DNA of 64,000 nucleotides from Kibdelosporangium sp040675465 (GCF_040675465.1 NZ_JBFAPA010000001.1:1402604-1466603); one strand, 5' to 3'; positions 23,618-32,302 are shown, numbered from the stretch's first letter. Numbers and translations: made by a program. The notes: generated by a model from the sequence alone, not told the origin.

Positions 23618-25424
23618 CGCGGGTTCCCGGGCTGATCGCCAGGACGCGAAGGGCAAGCTGCAGCTCGAGGGCGCGTTCGGGAGTCTGCCAATCGGCACCG
23701 AGCAGGGAGGAGATCCGGTCCAGGCGCTGCACGACCGTGTTCACATGGACGTGCAGAACGTCCTTGGCGCGGGTGAGGCTTTGACCGCAGTCGAAGTAGG
23801 TGCGCATGGTCCGGATCAGTTCGGTGCCCCGGCGGGCGTCGTAGTCGAGCACCGGACCGAGAGTGGTGCGCAGGAAACCGTCCACATCGGCCCGGTCGCC
23901 GAGCAGCACGCCGACAAAACCCAGCCCGGACAACGATGCACCTTTGCCGGACTGGCCGAGGGCACGCAACGCGCGCAGGCAACGACCGGCTTCGGCGTGA
24001 GCGGCCGCGAGGTCGACGGGGCCGGTCGCCGGGCCTGCGGCGCCGACCGTGACCGGGCATCCGACCAAGGTGCTCAGGGTGTGTGCGAGCTTGTCCGGGT
24101 CTGCGTCGACGGCGAGCAGCACGACCTCTTCGGCATGGACACCAACCAAAGCGGCATGTCCTGACGCTGCTGCGGCTAGACGGCCACGAGACACACCGTC
24201 GGCATGCGCGATCAGCACCATCAGCGGGGAGGTCAGATCTACGCCCAGGCGACGGCCGCGGGCGATCAAGGTCGCCGGGCTGCGGTCGGGCGCGGTCAGC
24301 AGGTCGGTGAGCAGTTCGCCGCGAACTTGTTCCTCTACGTGTGCCACGGAACGCCGTAGCAGCAACAAAAGCGCGGTCACCAGGCCGGCTCGTTCGAAGA
24401 GGAGGCGGTCGGCGTCCGGGAGCGTCGGCCGCCCGGTGAGGACCAGGCTGCCCAGCAGTTCTGGGCCTGCCAATGCCGCGCACACCCAGGCGTCCCCAGC
24501 GGACACAGCGCGCCCCGATGCCTGTGCCCGCGCAACGATGTGTGCCGGTGGGACCACAGAAGGCCCGACGCAGGCGAGCTCGACCCCGGTGGCGTCGTGC
24601 AGGACGATCCCGCCATCGAGAACCTGCGCGACGGCGGCTGCGACCTCGGGCACGTCGGCACCGCGCAACACCAGTGCGGTCAAGCGGTCGTGTACCTCCT
24701 CGGCCCGGCGGATGTCGGAGTTCGCCCGGCGCGTTTCGGCCAGCAGCTGGGCGTTGTCGATGGAGATCGCCGCGTGGTCGGCCAGCGACGACAGCAGCGC
24801 CACTTCATCGGGTGAATATGACCGGGGTGCGCGGTCGGCGGCATAGAGCACGCCGATCACCCTGCGCCCCAACGTAAGCGGCACACCGATGATCGACACG
24901 AGTCCTTCCTCACGGACGGCGGTGTCGATCGTGCGGGTGTGTTTGAACCGGCTGTCGGCGAAGTAGTCCGGCGTGGCGTAGGGGCGTGCGGTCTGCGCGA
25001 CCAGACCGCCGAGGCCCTCGCCGATGCCCAACGAGAGCTGCTGGAACAGCGCCGAAACCGAGCCTTCGGTGACTCGCATGTAGGTCTGGGCACCGGTGTC
25101 GTCGTTCAGGCTCAGGTACGACACGTCCACGCCGAGCAGCATCCGCACCCGGTGCACGATCGACCGCAGCACCGCGTCCGGGTCGCGCAGCCTGGCCAGG
25201 TCGGAGGCGGTGTCGACCAGCGCCGACAGCTCGGCTTCCCGGCGCTGGTGCTCCACGAGGGCGTGCCGGACGCGGAGGGCCGCGTCCGTCGCCGCGGTCC
25301 ACTCGGCGGCCTCGTCCGGCGGCAGGCCGAGGGCGCGGCCGGCGGCCAGCTTGGTCAGCTGGCCACCGTCCGCCCCCTCGGCGAGCAGCTCAAGCAGCTC
25401 CCGGAACGCGTTCACGCGTGCCAT
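23607..25424 (-). CDS. GAF domain and PucR-type HTH regulator
   Basis: A protein of 605 aa. A coiled segment is followed by a GAF sensor domain (about residues 80-225: ILRSIVHRVRMLLGVDVSYL, then VSIIGVPLTLGRRVIGVLYAADR). The central region is GGDEF-like/CdaR-like, and the C-terminal PucR HTH is at about 545-600 (LIRTMRTYFDCGQSLTRAKD, VHVNTVVQRLDRI). Regulators of this kind activate nearby catabolic genes. It is the last gene of an operon with an MHS transporter and 3-hydroxybutyrate dehydrogenase, and its ATG (25424) lies 35 bp inside the transporter gene. A 13-bp palindrome TGTCCC-A-GGGACA is at 25428-25440. Confidence 0.84.
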   Translation of the reverse strand: MARVNAFRELLELLAEGADGGQLTKLAAGRALGLPPDEAAEWTAATDAALRVRHALVEHQRREAELSALVDTASDLARLRDPDAVLRSIVHRVRMLLGVDVSYLSLNDDTGAQTYMRVTEGSVSALFQQLSLGIGEGLGGLVAQTARPYATPDYFADSRFKHTRTIDTAVREEGLVSIIGVPLTLGRRVIGVLYAADRAPRSYSPDEVALLSSLADHAAISIDNAQLLAETRRANSDIRRAEEVHDRLTALVLRGADVPEVAAAVAQVLDGGIVLHDATGVELACVGPSVVPPAHIVARAQASGRAVSAGDAWVCAALAGPELLGSLVLTGRPTLPDADRLLFERAGLVTALLLLLRRSVAHVEEQVRGELLTDLLTAPDRSPATLIARGRRLGVDLTSPLMVLIAHADGVSRGRLAAAASGHAALVGVHAEEVVLLAVDADPDKLAHTLSTLVGCPVTVGAAGPATGPVDLAAAHAEAGRCLRALRALGQSGKGASLSGLGFVGVLLGDRADVDGFLRTTLGPVLDYDARRGTELIRTMRTYFDCGQSLTRAKDVLHVHVNTVVQRLDRISSLLGADWQTPERALELQLALRVLAISPGTRVSS

Positions 25425-26709
25425 CTTGTCCCAGGGACACGCCTCGCGTCTCCCTTGCCAGCAGCACGGCCACCACGGTGACCACGCACATCGCGGCCAC
25501 GTAGATCGACACCGGCCAGGCCGAACCACTGTCCTTCAGCAGCGCCGTGGCGATCAGCGGTGCCACCGCGCCGGATGCGAGTGAGGCCAGCTGGTACCCG
25601 ATCGAGGCGCCGGAGTACCGCATCCGCGTGTCGAACAGTTCCGAGAAGAACGCCGCCTGCGGTCCGTACATCGCGCCGTGCAGCAGCAGGCCGAGCGTCA
25701 CGCCGAGAGTGATGGTCCCGAACGACTTGGTGTCCAGCATGGTGAAGAACAGGAACGCCCAGACTCCCATGCCAACCGCGCCGAACAGGTACACGACCCG
25801 GCGGCCGAGACGGTCGGACAGCGCGCCCCACAACGGGATCGTCACCAGATGCACGGCCGAGCCGATGAGCACCGCGTTCAGCCCGACCTGTCGTGACATC
25901 CCCAGCGACTGGGTCAGGTACACGAGGATGAACCCGGTGATGATGTAGTACGAGCCGTTCTCGGCGATCCGTGCGCCCATCGCGATGAGTGCCTCGCGCC
26001 AGTTCTCCCGCACGACCCGGACGATCGGCGCCTGCTCCCGCGTACCTTCGGCCTTCCGTTGTGCCTCAAGGAAGATCGGCGACTCCTCGATGGACAGCCG
26101 GATCCACAGGCCGATCAGCACCAGCACCGCGGACAGCAGGAACGCGATCCGCCAGCCCCACGCCAGGAACGCCGCATCGTCCTGCACCGCGGCGAGAATC
26201 GCGAGCACCGCTGTCGCCAGCAAGTTGCCGCCCGGCGCACCGGCCTGTGGCCAGGACGACCAGAACCCGCGCCGTTCAGCCGATCCGTGCTCGGACACGA
26301 TGAGCACGGCGCCGCCCCACTCGCCGCCGATCGCGAAGCCCTGCACCAGCCGCAGCACGGTCAGCAGGATCGGCGCGGCCACGCCGATGGTGGTGTACCC
26401 GGGCAGCAGGCCGATCAGGAACGTCGACACACCCATCATCAGCAGGCTGATCACTAGCAGCTTCTTCCGGCCGAGCCGGTCGCCGTAGTGCCCGAACACC
26501 AGGCCACCGAGCGGCCGCGCGGCGAACCCGAGCGCATACGTGCCCAGCGACAGCAGGGTGCCGTTGAGCGGGTCGCTCGTCGGGAAGAAGACCTTGTTGA
26601 ACACCAGGGTCGCGGCCGAGGTGTACAGGAAGAAGTCGTACCACTCGACCGTCGTGCCGATCATGCTCGCGCCGACGATCCGGCGTAACGAGCCCTGCGT
26701 CGCTGCCAT
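25390..26709 (-). CDS. MHS-type MFS transporter (organic acid/H+ symport-like)
   Basis: A protein of 439 aa with 12 predicted membrane spans. MHS hallmarks are VEWYDFFLY in the first span, GHYGDRLGRKKLL between spans 2 and 3 and RLVQGFAIGGEWGGA in span 4. A second-half copy is WGALSDRLGRRVVYL. Relatives take up metabolites such as citrate, ketoglutarate, shikimate or hydroxybutyrate. It lies 14 bp downstream of 3-hydroxybutyrate dehydrogenase, so uptake of 3-hydroxybutyrate is a reasonable inference. The start at ATG 26709 has AGGAGG nearby. Confidence 0.88.
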   Translation of the reverse strand: MAATQGSLRRIVGASMIGTTVEWYDFFLYTSAATLVFNKVFFPTSDPLNGTLLSLGTYALGFAARPLGGLVFGHYGDRLGRKKLLVISLLMMGVSTFLIGLLPGYTTIGVAAPILLTVLRLVQGFAIGGEWGGAVLIVSEHGSAERRGFWSSWPQAGAPGGNLLATAVLAILAAVQDDAAFLAWGWRIAFLLSAVLVLIGLWIRLSIEESPIFLEAQRKAEGTREQAPIVRVVRENWREALIAMGARIAENGSYYIITGFILVYLTQSLGMSRQVGLNAVLIGSAVHLVTIPLWGALSDRLGRRVVYLFGAVGMGVWAFLFFTMLDTKSFGTITLGVTLGLLLHGAMYGPQAAFFSELFDTRMRYSGASIGYQLASLASGAVAPLIATALLKDSGSAWPVSIYVAAMCVVTVVAVLLARETRGVSLGQDGTRERVPGAA

Positions 26710-26723
26710 GGGCCGTGCCTCCT

Positions 26724-27479
26724 CTAGCTGGCGGTCCAGCCGCCGTCGATGGGGATCGAGACGCCGGTGACGTGGGCGGCGTGCGGTCCGCACAGCCACA
26801 GCACGACCTCGGCGACGTCCTCGGGGTCGATCAGCCGTTTCACCGCGGACCGGTCCAGCAGGATGTGCTCGACCACTTCCTCCCGGCTGATCTGATGGGC
26901 TTCCGCCTGCGCGGCGATCTGCTCGGCGACCAGTTGGGTGCGCACATACCCGGGGTTCACGCAGTTGCTGGTCACACCGTGCGGCGCGCCTTCCAGGGCG
27001 GCGACTTTGCTGAGCCCTTCCAGCGCGTGCTTGGCGGCCACATATCCGGACTTGTAGGCGCTGGCCCGCAGCCCGTGCGCGCTGGAGATGTTCACGATCC
27101 GGCCCCACCGGTGCGCGTACATGTGCCGCAGGCAGTGGCGGATCAGCAGGAACGGCGCGGTCACCATGACCTGCTGCAGCCGGGTGAACCGTTCGAGCGG
27201 GAACTCGTGGATGGGCGCGACGTGCTGCAGTCCCGCGTTGTTGATCAGGATGTCGATCTCCGCGGGCAACGCCTCGATGGTCGCCGGGTCGCTGAGGTCA
27301 CCTGCGTGCGCCCACCCGCCGCATTCGGCGGCCGCCTTGTCCGCGGCCTCGGCGTCCAGGTCGACGATGTGCACCTTCGCCCCCGCGTCGGCCAGCGCCT
27401 TCGCGCAGGCGAGGCCGATGCCGTTGGCGCCGCCGGTGACCAGCGCGACCCGCCCTGTGTGAGCTACCCCACTATCCAT
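26724..27479 (-). CDS. 3-hydroxybutyrate dehydrogenase (SDR family)
   Basis: A classical SDR of 251 aa: TGGANGIG cofactor motif (about residues 15-22), VDLD specifying NAD, NNAG, catalytic Ser in ISSAHG and YVAAK (Tyr and Lys). ISSAHGLRASAYKSGYVAAK and the C-terminal IPIDGGWTA closely follow bacterial D-3-hydroxybutyrate dehydrogenases, which oxidise 3-hydroxybutyrate to acetoacetate. It is the first gene of an operon with the MHS transporter and GAF/PucR regulator, consistent with growth on ketone-body-type carbon. It starts at ATG 27479. Confidence 0.87.
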   Translation of the reverse strand: MDSGVAHTGRVALVTGGANGIGLACAKALADAGAKVHIVDLDAEAADKAAAECGGWAHAGDLSDPATIEALPAEIDILINNAGLQHVAPIHEFPLERFTRLQQVMVTAPFLLIRHCLRHMYAHRWGRIVNISSAHGLRASAYKSGYVAAKHALEGLSKVAALEGAPHGVTSNCVNPGYVRTQLVAEQIAAQAEAHQISREEVVEHILLDRSAVKRLIDPEDVAEVVLWLCGPHAAHVTGVSIPIDGGWTAS

Positions 27480-27593
27480 GGCAGACGACGCTATGTGCTC
27501 CGGAGAGCGCGAACCATGTGTGCGGCCGCCACACTCTGTGGATTTCCTGTGTGGTTCGGGCGCATTCGCGGTTCCGTCAGTAGTCTGGTCTGT

Positions 27594-27917
27594 GTGATTT
27601 GCCCGAAGTGTCAGAACGTGATGGCCACCGTCGATCGGAACGGGATCCACATCGAGCAGTGCCAGGGCTGCCGCGGGATCTTCCTCGACCGTGGCGAGCT
27701 CGAGCAGATGGTCGGCGCCGAGCAGCGCTATCACCAGCAGATGGCGCCGCCACCGCCGATGTACCGCGGTGACTCCGCCCCGCCCTATCGCGGCGGCGGC
27801 CACTACAAGGATTCAGCTCCGCCGTATGGGTACGGCCGCGGGCACCACGGCGACTCGCCGCCGCCCTACGGCCACAAGCGCAAGCGTCGAAGCTTCCTGG
27901 AAGACCTGTTTGACTGA
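27594..27917 (+). CDS. Zinc-ribbon (zf-TFIIB type) small protein
   Basis: A protein of 107 aa. The N-terminal zinc ribbon has two CxxC pairs (CPKC at residues 3-6, CQGC around 25-28), followed by RGIFLDRGELEQMV, the zf-TFIIB family signature. The second half is low-complexity with repeats such as GDSAPPYRGG, KDSAPPYGYG and GDSPPPYGHK, ending in the basic patch KRKRRS. The starting GTG codes for the residue next to the first Cys. Its molecular role is unknown. The stop overlaps the start of the kinase-like gene by about 8 bp. Confidence 0.8.
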   Translation: MICPKCQNVMATVDRNGIHIEQCQGCRGIFLDRGELEQMVGAEQRYHQQMAPPPPMYRGDSAPPYRGGGHYKDSAPPYGYGRGHHGDSPPPYGHKRKRRSFLEDLFD

Positions 27918-28587
27918 GCTGGTGATCACGGCACCGGTGGACCTGAAGATCTGCGTCGCTTGCGGGCAACGGATGGACACACCCGTCGTCCCGGCAGGCG
28001 AGGCTGTGATCGTGTGCCAGGACTGCGGTCATCGGCAGCCGTTCCTCCGGCTGCCGATGTTCGCCCTCACCGGTCCGAGTGGCACAGGCAAGTCCACCGT
28101 CAGCCGCATGCTCACCAGCGAGCTCGGCGACCAGGTCGTCGTGCTGGAACAGGACGTCCTGTGGACCGCGGGACTGCGCGACCCGTACAACGACTTCCAG
28201 CTGTTCCGCGCGACCTGGCTGCGGATGGTCGCGATGATCCACCAGAGCGGCAGACCGGTGGTCCTGTGCGGGACCGTGGTGCCCGTGCAGTTCGAGGAAT
28301 GTCCCGAGCGTGCGCTGATCGGCGACATCCACTACCTGGCTTTGACGTGCGCGCGGGACGTGATGCGCAAACGGCTGCGTGCGCGGCCGGCCTGGCGTGA
28401 ATGGGACGAGCCGCGGATCACCGAGATGCTCGAGTTCAACGACTGGGTCCGCCGTGAAGCCGCCACCATGAAACCGCCGATGCGACTCCTCGACACCACC
28501 GACATCCCAGTCGAAGACACCGCCCGCGAAGTCGCCGACTGGGTCCGCACCGCGCTCGCCCCCGAACTGCGCCCTGTGGATAGCTAA
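27910..28587 (+). CDS. Zinc-ribbon P-loop nucleotide kinase-like protein
   Basis: A protein of 225 aa. An N-terminal zinc ribbon (CVAC and CQDC, about residues 15-45) is fused to a P-loop kinase domain with Walker A GPSGTGKST (about 60), a downstream DVLW and a lid with RKRLRARPAWR. The fold resembles AAA_33/shikimate-kinase-type small-molecule kinases. The start is TTG 27910 (GGAAG upstream) or GTG 27922. Pairing with another zinc-ribbon gene suggests a common process, but no substrate can be inferred. The gene ends in a stretch carrying a DnaA-box-like word. Confidence 0.75.
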   Translation: MTELVITAPVDLKICVACGQRMDTPVVPAGEAVIVCQDCGHRQPFLRLPMFALTGPSGTGKSTVSRMLTSELGDQVVVLEQDVLWTAGLRDPYNDFQLFRATWLRMVAMIHQSGRPVVLCGTVVPVQFEECPERALIGDIHYLALTCARDVMRKRLRARPAWREWDEPRITEMLEFNDWVRREAATMKPPMRLLDTTDIPVEDTAREVADWVRTALAPELRPVDS

Positions 28588-28602
28588 CCCGCCTGTGGAT
28601 AA
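28575..28602 (-). promoter_or_regulatory. Pair of reverse DnaA-box-like 9-mers
   Basis: TGTGGATAG (28575-28583) and TGTGGATAA (28594-28602) are reverse-complement matches to the DnaA-box word, 19 bp apart, at and just after the stop of the kinase-like gene. They resemble the pair at 13910-13935. Confidence 0.4.
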
Positions 28603-29084
28603 CTCAGCCCGCGCGACCCGAACCTGTCAGTCTCCGCCGATAGGCTGGAAATTGGGGGGTGTCCCTATGTTCTTGTCAAGCCGCTGTGGGCAGATTTTTC
28701 GGTTCGGGGTGTCGGTAGTAGGTCTTGTTTTGGATTGCCGCTCATCCGTGCTGGTGCTGCGGGACCGCCGGTAATCGATCACTGTCGTGATCGATTTCGC
28801 TCAGAAACGACCGCGCCGGAGCCGTCTTCCCATGAACCACCTGGAGAGTCCCGCCAGGGTGGCCCGGCGCGGTGGCGAGTAGTCCAGTCGCTGGCATGAC
28901 GGCGCTGTTGGCCTGTTCCCGAGCGGTCAGGGGCCCTCATCTGGAGGGGGACGGCCCGCACAGGAACACGGCGGGCGGGTAAAACCGTTGTCGCGGGGAA
29001 ACTCTTTGTCGGCAATCTGTAGTTCGTACCGACCGCGGCCCACAGGTCACAAGTCCTGCGGCCTCTGCCAGATCCCACTGGCGT
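28588..29084. mobile_element. Gene-free gap, probable insertion-sequence remnant
   Basis: No intact gene is seen. The stretch from about 28658 (GGTGTCCCTATGTTCTTG) to about 29070 reads, on the minus strand, like the non-coding end of an actinobacterial insertion sequence, ending in ...GAACATAGGGACACC. It includes a perfect 10-bp hairpin (28773-28782/28787-28796, AATCGATCAC). The first part is less GC-rich than its surroundings. No transposase frame remains, and the family assignment (IS110-like end) is from memory and weak. Confidence 0.35.
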
Positions 29085-29411
29085 TTAGGCAAACACCCAC
29101 GACTCGATGTCTTCTACCACCGTGATCGTCACAACGACATCTTGTGGGTCGCCGTCCACATGTAGGTGGTACTCCACACCCCCCGCCTCGCCCGTGTCGT
29201 GACCGCCATGCGGTCCGACGTTGGTCACGTACACGCTCGAGTTGTCGGTGAGAATCGGCCGACCTTGCGTCTTCGTAGTCTGCGACGGATTAAAAGCAAA
29301 CGAGGCCGCAGTAATGATCACTGCGGAGTCCACGTTGATCGCTTCCCAGTTGGTGTTCTTCCGGATTACTCCTACTTGACTCTGAAAGAACACCCGGGTC
29401 GAACGTGCCAT
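29085..29411 (-). CDS. Hypothetical small protein, possibly acquired
   Basis: A protein of 108 aa with no recognised domain. I take ATG 29411 because AGAGGA lies just upstream. The translation is polar and beta-prone (RVFFQSQVGVIRKNTNWEAI, VIITAASFAF, VYVTNVGPHGGHDTGEAGG, VVVTITVVEDIESWVFA). No signal peptide or membrane span is visible. Codon use is clearly less GC-biased at third positions than in its neighbours, and it sits beside a probable mobile-element remnant, which together suggest recent acquisition. Confidence 0.6.
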   Translation of the reverse strand: MARSTRVFFQSQVGVIRKNTNWEAINVDSAVIITAASFAFNPSQTTKTQGRPILTDNSSVYVTNVGPHGGHDTGEAGGVEYHLHVDGDPQDVVVTITVVEDIESWVFA

Positions 29412-29802
29412 GATCCTCTCCCTCTTTCCGAAGGTATCCGTACCTCGACCGCTCAACGTACGCCTTTTCATAGGTAGTCTCTACTCATCTGCTCGTGCAG
29501 CCTGGTATCCCAGGATCGGGACTGGCTAGTGTCGCGAGGCCTGGGTTCACGTATTCCGAAATGCTGGTACGTAATGGAATCCTGGCGGGGCTGGGGCGTT
29601 GAGTGAGCCGTCGCAAGCGCGCCACGTGCACAGAGATCAGGCCGGATGCCGGATTGGCGTTGGGGCTGGAAGTGCCCTTCGTGGAACTGTCGCGTAAGGC
29701 GTGCCGAGACAACCGAGTTCTTGCGGCGACTTCCGGGTGAGGCCGCTGGCGGAGACATGACGAAGCCCCGGCACGGTGGCCGGGGCTTCGTGGTGGTGCT
29801 GC
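29412..29802. other. Intergenic gap upstream of the orphan gene and downstream of the HbhA-like gene
   Basis: Apart from the HbhA-operon terminator at 29761-29790, I see nothing firm. A 45-codon plus-strand frame (GTG 29603 to TGA 29740) exists without a convincing ribosome binding site. Composition is mixed, partly less GC-rich than the core genes. Confidence 0.5.
29761..29790 (-). terminator. Intrinsic terminator of the HbhA-like operon
   Basis: CGAAGCCCCGG (29761-29771) and CCGGGGCTTCG (29780-29790) are a perfect 11-bp inverted repeat with an 8-nt loop, 12 bp beyond the stop of the minus-strand HbhA-like gene. Confidence 0.8.
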
Positions 29803-30465
29803 TTACTTCTGGGTCGTGGTCTTGGTGGTGCTGGTCTTGGCCGCGGTGGTGGTGGTCCGCGGCGCTGGCTTGCGGGCCGGGGCGGTGCGGTTGGCGACCT
29901 TGCGGCTGGTGCTGCGCACCTCGTGGGCGACGTCGTCGCCCAGCTCGGTCACGGCCTCGGCGGTCTCGCCGGCCAGCTTCTCGGCGGCGCGGGCGGTCTT
30001 CTCACCCACGGAACGGGTCCGGCGGGTCACCTTGGACAGCACGTCCTCGGCCAGCTCACGGGCGTCGGTGGCGACGTCGCCCGCGCGGGTCTGCGCGGCC
30101 TCGATGGCCTCTTCCAGCTGGTCCACGATCTTCTTGACCTGCGGCTGGGCCCGGAACTTGTCGAGGGCCTCCTCGCCCTGCTCGGCCAGCTTGCGGTACA
30201 GCTTCAGCGCGGCGTCGGTGTACTCGTCGACGACCTTGCGCAGCTCGGCCGGGTCCAGCTTCTCGCGCAGCGAGCTGACGTCGGTGGGCAGCTCCTGGGC
30301 GGTCTTGCGGGCGGCCTCGGCGCGCTCGGTGACGCCCTCACGGGCCTTGCTCACCGCGTCCAGCACGGCCTTGGCGGCCAGGTCGCCGGCGCCGAGGGCG
30401 GCCAGCAGCGGGGTGCGGACCTGCTCGACGGCCTTGCGGACGTCCTCAGTGTTCGGTCGGGTCAT
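29803..30465 (-). CDS. HbhA-like (heparin-binding haemagglutinin) coiled-coil protein
   Basis: A protein of 220 aa. Residues about 10-150 are an unbroken charged helix with coiled-coil character (TPLLAALGAGDLAAKAVLDA, REKLDPAELRKVVDEYTDAA, EQGEEALDKFRAQ). The end is a Lys/Ala/Thr-rich basic tail (PARKPAPRTTTTAAK). This is the layout of mycobacterial HbhA (Rv0475), and the upstream HTH gene matches Rv0474, so the pair is syntenic. In mycobacteria HbhA binds sulphated glycans and is linked to lipid bodies; here a surface or envelope-organising role is likely. The ATG at 30465 has GGAG 8 bases upstream. Confidence 0.82.
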   Translation of the reverse strand: MTRPNTEDVRKAVEQVRTPLLAALGAGDLAAKAVLDAVSKAREGVTERAEAARKTAQELPTDVSSLREKLDPAELRKVVDEYTDAALKLYRKLAEQGEEALDKFRAQPQVKKIVDQLEEAIEAAQTRAGDVATDARELAEDVLSKVTRRTRSVGEKTARAAEKLAGETAEAVTELGDDVAHEVRSTSRKVANRTAPARKPAPRTTTTAAKTSTTKTTTQK

Positions 30466-30470
30466 CTCGT

Positions 30471-30890
30471 TCACTCCTCAGCGGTTTTCTCAACGTCCAC
30501 ATCGGACTTTTCCACTGTGGACTTCACGTTCTCTCGGCGAAACGATTCGTAGACATCCAGGAGGATCTGCTTCTGGCGTTCGCTCAGCTCGGGGTCGGTC
30601 CGGATGGCCTCGGCCACCGGTCCGCCCGTCGGCAGGTCGAGGATCCCGGCCTGCACGTACAGCGCCTCGGCGGAGATCCGCAGCCCTTTGGCGATCTGCT
30701 GGAGGATCTCGGCGCTGGGCTTGCGCAGCCCGCGTTCGATCTGGCTCAGGTACGGGTTGGACACCCCGGCGAGCTTCGACAGCTGGCGCAGCGAGATCTT
30801 GGCGTTGCTGCGCTGCTGGCGGATGTAGTCCCCGATGTCGCGGCCGAGACCGGCGACCTTGTCCATAGGTGACTGTGTCTCGTCTGCCAC
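30471..30890 (-). CDS. XRE-type HTH regulator (Rv0474-like)
   Basis: A protein of 139 aa with a cro/C1-type HTH at about residues 20-75 (YIRQQRSNAKISLRQLSKLA, GVSNPYLSQIERGLRKPSAE) and an acidic C-terminal helical part ending in EKTAEE. It lies directly upstream of the HbhA-like gene (5-bp gap), as Rv0474 lies upstream of hbhA in mycobacteria, so it probably tunes that gene. The GTG at 30890 is chosen because GGAGG sits 7 bases upstream. Confidence 0.85.
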   Translation of the reverse strand: MADETQSPMDKVAGLGRDIGDYIRQQRSNAKISLRQLSKLAGVSNPYLSQIERGLRKPSAEILQQIAKGLRISAEALYVQAGILDLPTGGPVAEAIRTDPELSERQKQILLDVYESFRRENVKSTVEKSDVDVEKTAEE

Positions 30891-30998
30891 CTGGTCACCT
30901 CCTCTCGACACATTCCAAGGTAGGCGGGCCTGCTAGCAATTGCAAGCACTCTGCACGCACTTGCGCCGTGGGGTCGGTCACAGCATGGTTGTAGGGCG

Positions 30999-32141
30999 AT
31001 GAGCGTTCGTGCGGACATCGGAGGCACCGCGGCGCGCCTGCGGAGCCGGCTAGTTCGCGCGCTCGTGCGCGGCGGCACGCTGATCGATCCGGGTTGGCGC
31101 GACGCGTTCCTCGCTGTTCCACGGCACATGTTCCTGCCGCGCTACTTCCAGCAGCGATCCGGCCTGTGGACAGCCGTCGAGGAAGGCGACCCCGATTGGC
31201 TGACGCAGATCTACGCTGATCGTGTACTGGTTACCCAGCTTGACGGCGATTCCACGCGCTGGGATGTGGCTCGCGCCACGGGTCCGGTCGCGGGTGCGCC
31301 GACGTGTTCGTCCAGCATGCCCACGATCATGGCCGTGATGCTGGAAGCCTTACGCGTCAACGAAGACTCGCGCGTATTGGAGATCGGCACCGGCACCGGT
31401 TACAACGCCGCGCTGATGTGCTTCCGGCTGGGAGACTCTGCCGTATCCACAGTAGACATTGATGAGACGTTGAGTTCGCTGGCCGTCCAGCGCCTGATCG
31501 CCGCCGGGTTCCAGCCGACTTGTGTCGTGGCCGACGGTGCGCGTGGACATCCCGAGAACGCTCCTTATGACCGTGTGCTGTGTACGTGCGCGGTGCCGCG
31601 GATCCCCCTGGCGTGGCTGGAACAGACACGACCGGGTGGAATCGTCGTGACAACGCTGAACCGGCCATTGGGGGCGGGGCTGGTGCGGATCGTTGCCGGT
31701 GAAGGGGCTTCCGGGCTGGGCGAGGTCCTGGCCGACGACGGGCGGTTCATGCCGTTGCGGACATCCGCGCCTGAGGTGACGTGGCCGAGCCCGGATACGA
31801 CCGGGAGCACGCGCAGTACTTCGTTGTCGGCGGGTGTGCTCAGCCCTACCCATCCGTTTGAATTCTTTGCCGGATTGGGTCTGCCGGATGTGCAGGCGGT
31901 AGGAGCCGCTGGCGACTCTGTGTTGCTGGGACATCCGGACGGATCGTGGGCGCGGCACGACGGCGAGACCGTTACCCAAAGTGGTCCCCGGCGGTTGTGG
32001 GACGAGGTCGAAGCCGCCTATGAGCAATGGCTCTCCTTGGATGAGCCGCGGCGGGCGCGATTCGGCATAACCGTGACTCCCGAGCGACAGGAGATCTGGC
32101 TGGACGCACCCGATAACGAACACCGCTGGAGCCTCGGCTGA
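30999..32141 (+). CDS. Protein-L-isoaspartate methyltransferase-like SAM enzyme
   Basis: A protein of 380 aa. The PCMT fold is clear: residues about 30-50 (DPGWRDAFLAVPRHMFLP), SAM motif I VLEIGTGTGYNAA (about 125-137), and post-I VDIDETLSSLA. A C-terminal extension of about 150 residues is not part of classical PCMT. Long PCMT-like enzymes of this type occur with actinobacterial ribosomally made peptides (FxLD/FxlM type), but no precursor or maturase gene is adjacent. It is divergent from the XRE/HbhA operon and interrupts the order seen in mycobacteria. It may repair isoaspartyl residues or modify a peptide. Confidence 0.77.
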   Translation: MSVRADIGGTAARLRSRLVRALVRGGTLIDPGWRDAFLAVPRHMFLPRYFQQRSGLWTAVEEGDPDWLTQIYADRVLVTQLDGDSTRWDVARATGPVAGAPTCSSSMPTIMAVMLEALRVNEDSRVLEIGTGTGYNAALMCFRLGDSAVSTVDIDETLSSLAVQRLIAAGFQPTCVVADGARGHPENAPYDRVLCTCAVPRIPLAWLEQTRPGGIVVTTLNRPLGAGLVRIVAGEGASGLGEVLADDGRFMPLRTSAPEVTWPSPDTTGSTRSTSLSAGVLSPTHPFEFFAGLGLPDVQAVGAAGDSVLLGHPDGSWARHDGETVTQSGPRRLWDEVEAAYEQWLSLDEPRRARFGITVTPERQEIWLDAPDNEHRWSLG

Positions 32142-32233
32142 GAAATCGCTTGGGGAAACCGCTCTCCGGCCTGTGGATTGCCCGGCATTCGCCACCCTGA
32201 CCTGCGCAAACGAAGATCAACAGGTATCAAGCG

Positions 32234-32302
32234 CCCCCGGAAAGCCAAAGTACCGGGGTGGGGTGACGAGGGTGGGGTTTGGTGGGTGGGTTGTCCACAG
32301 GG
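32234..32302. repeat. Intergenic repeat copy A with DnaA-box-like word
   Basis: The segment from CCCCCGGAAAGCCAAAGTACCGG to GGGTGGGTTGTCCACAGG recurs in diverged form at 34038-34117. TTGTCCACA (32291-32299) matches a DnaA box. The copy lies between the methyltransferase and DUF2516 genes and is rich in GGGG and GGTGG words. Confidence 0.6.

Noticed and set aside
29603..29740. 45-codon plus-strand frame starting GTG 29603
   Set aside because: No convincing ribosome binding site or conserved pattern, and it ends just before the terminator of the opposing operon.
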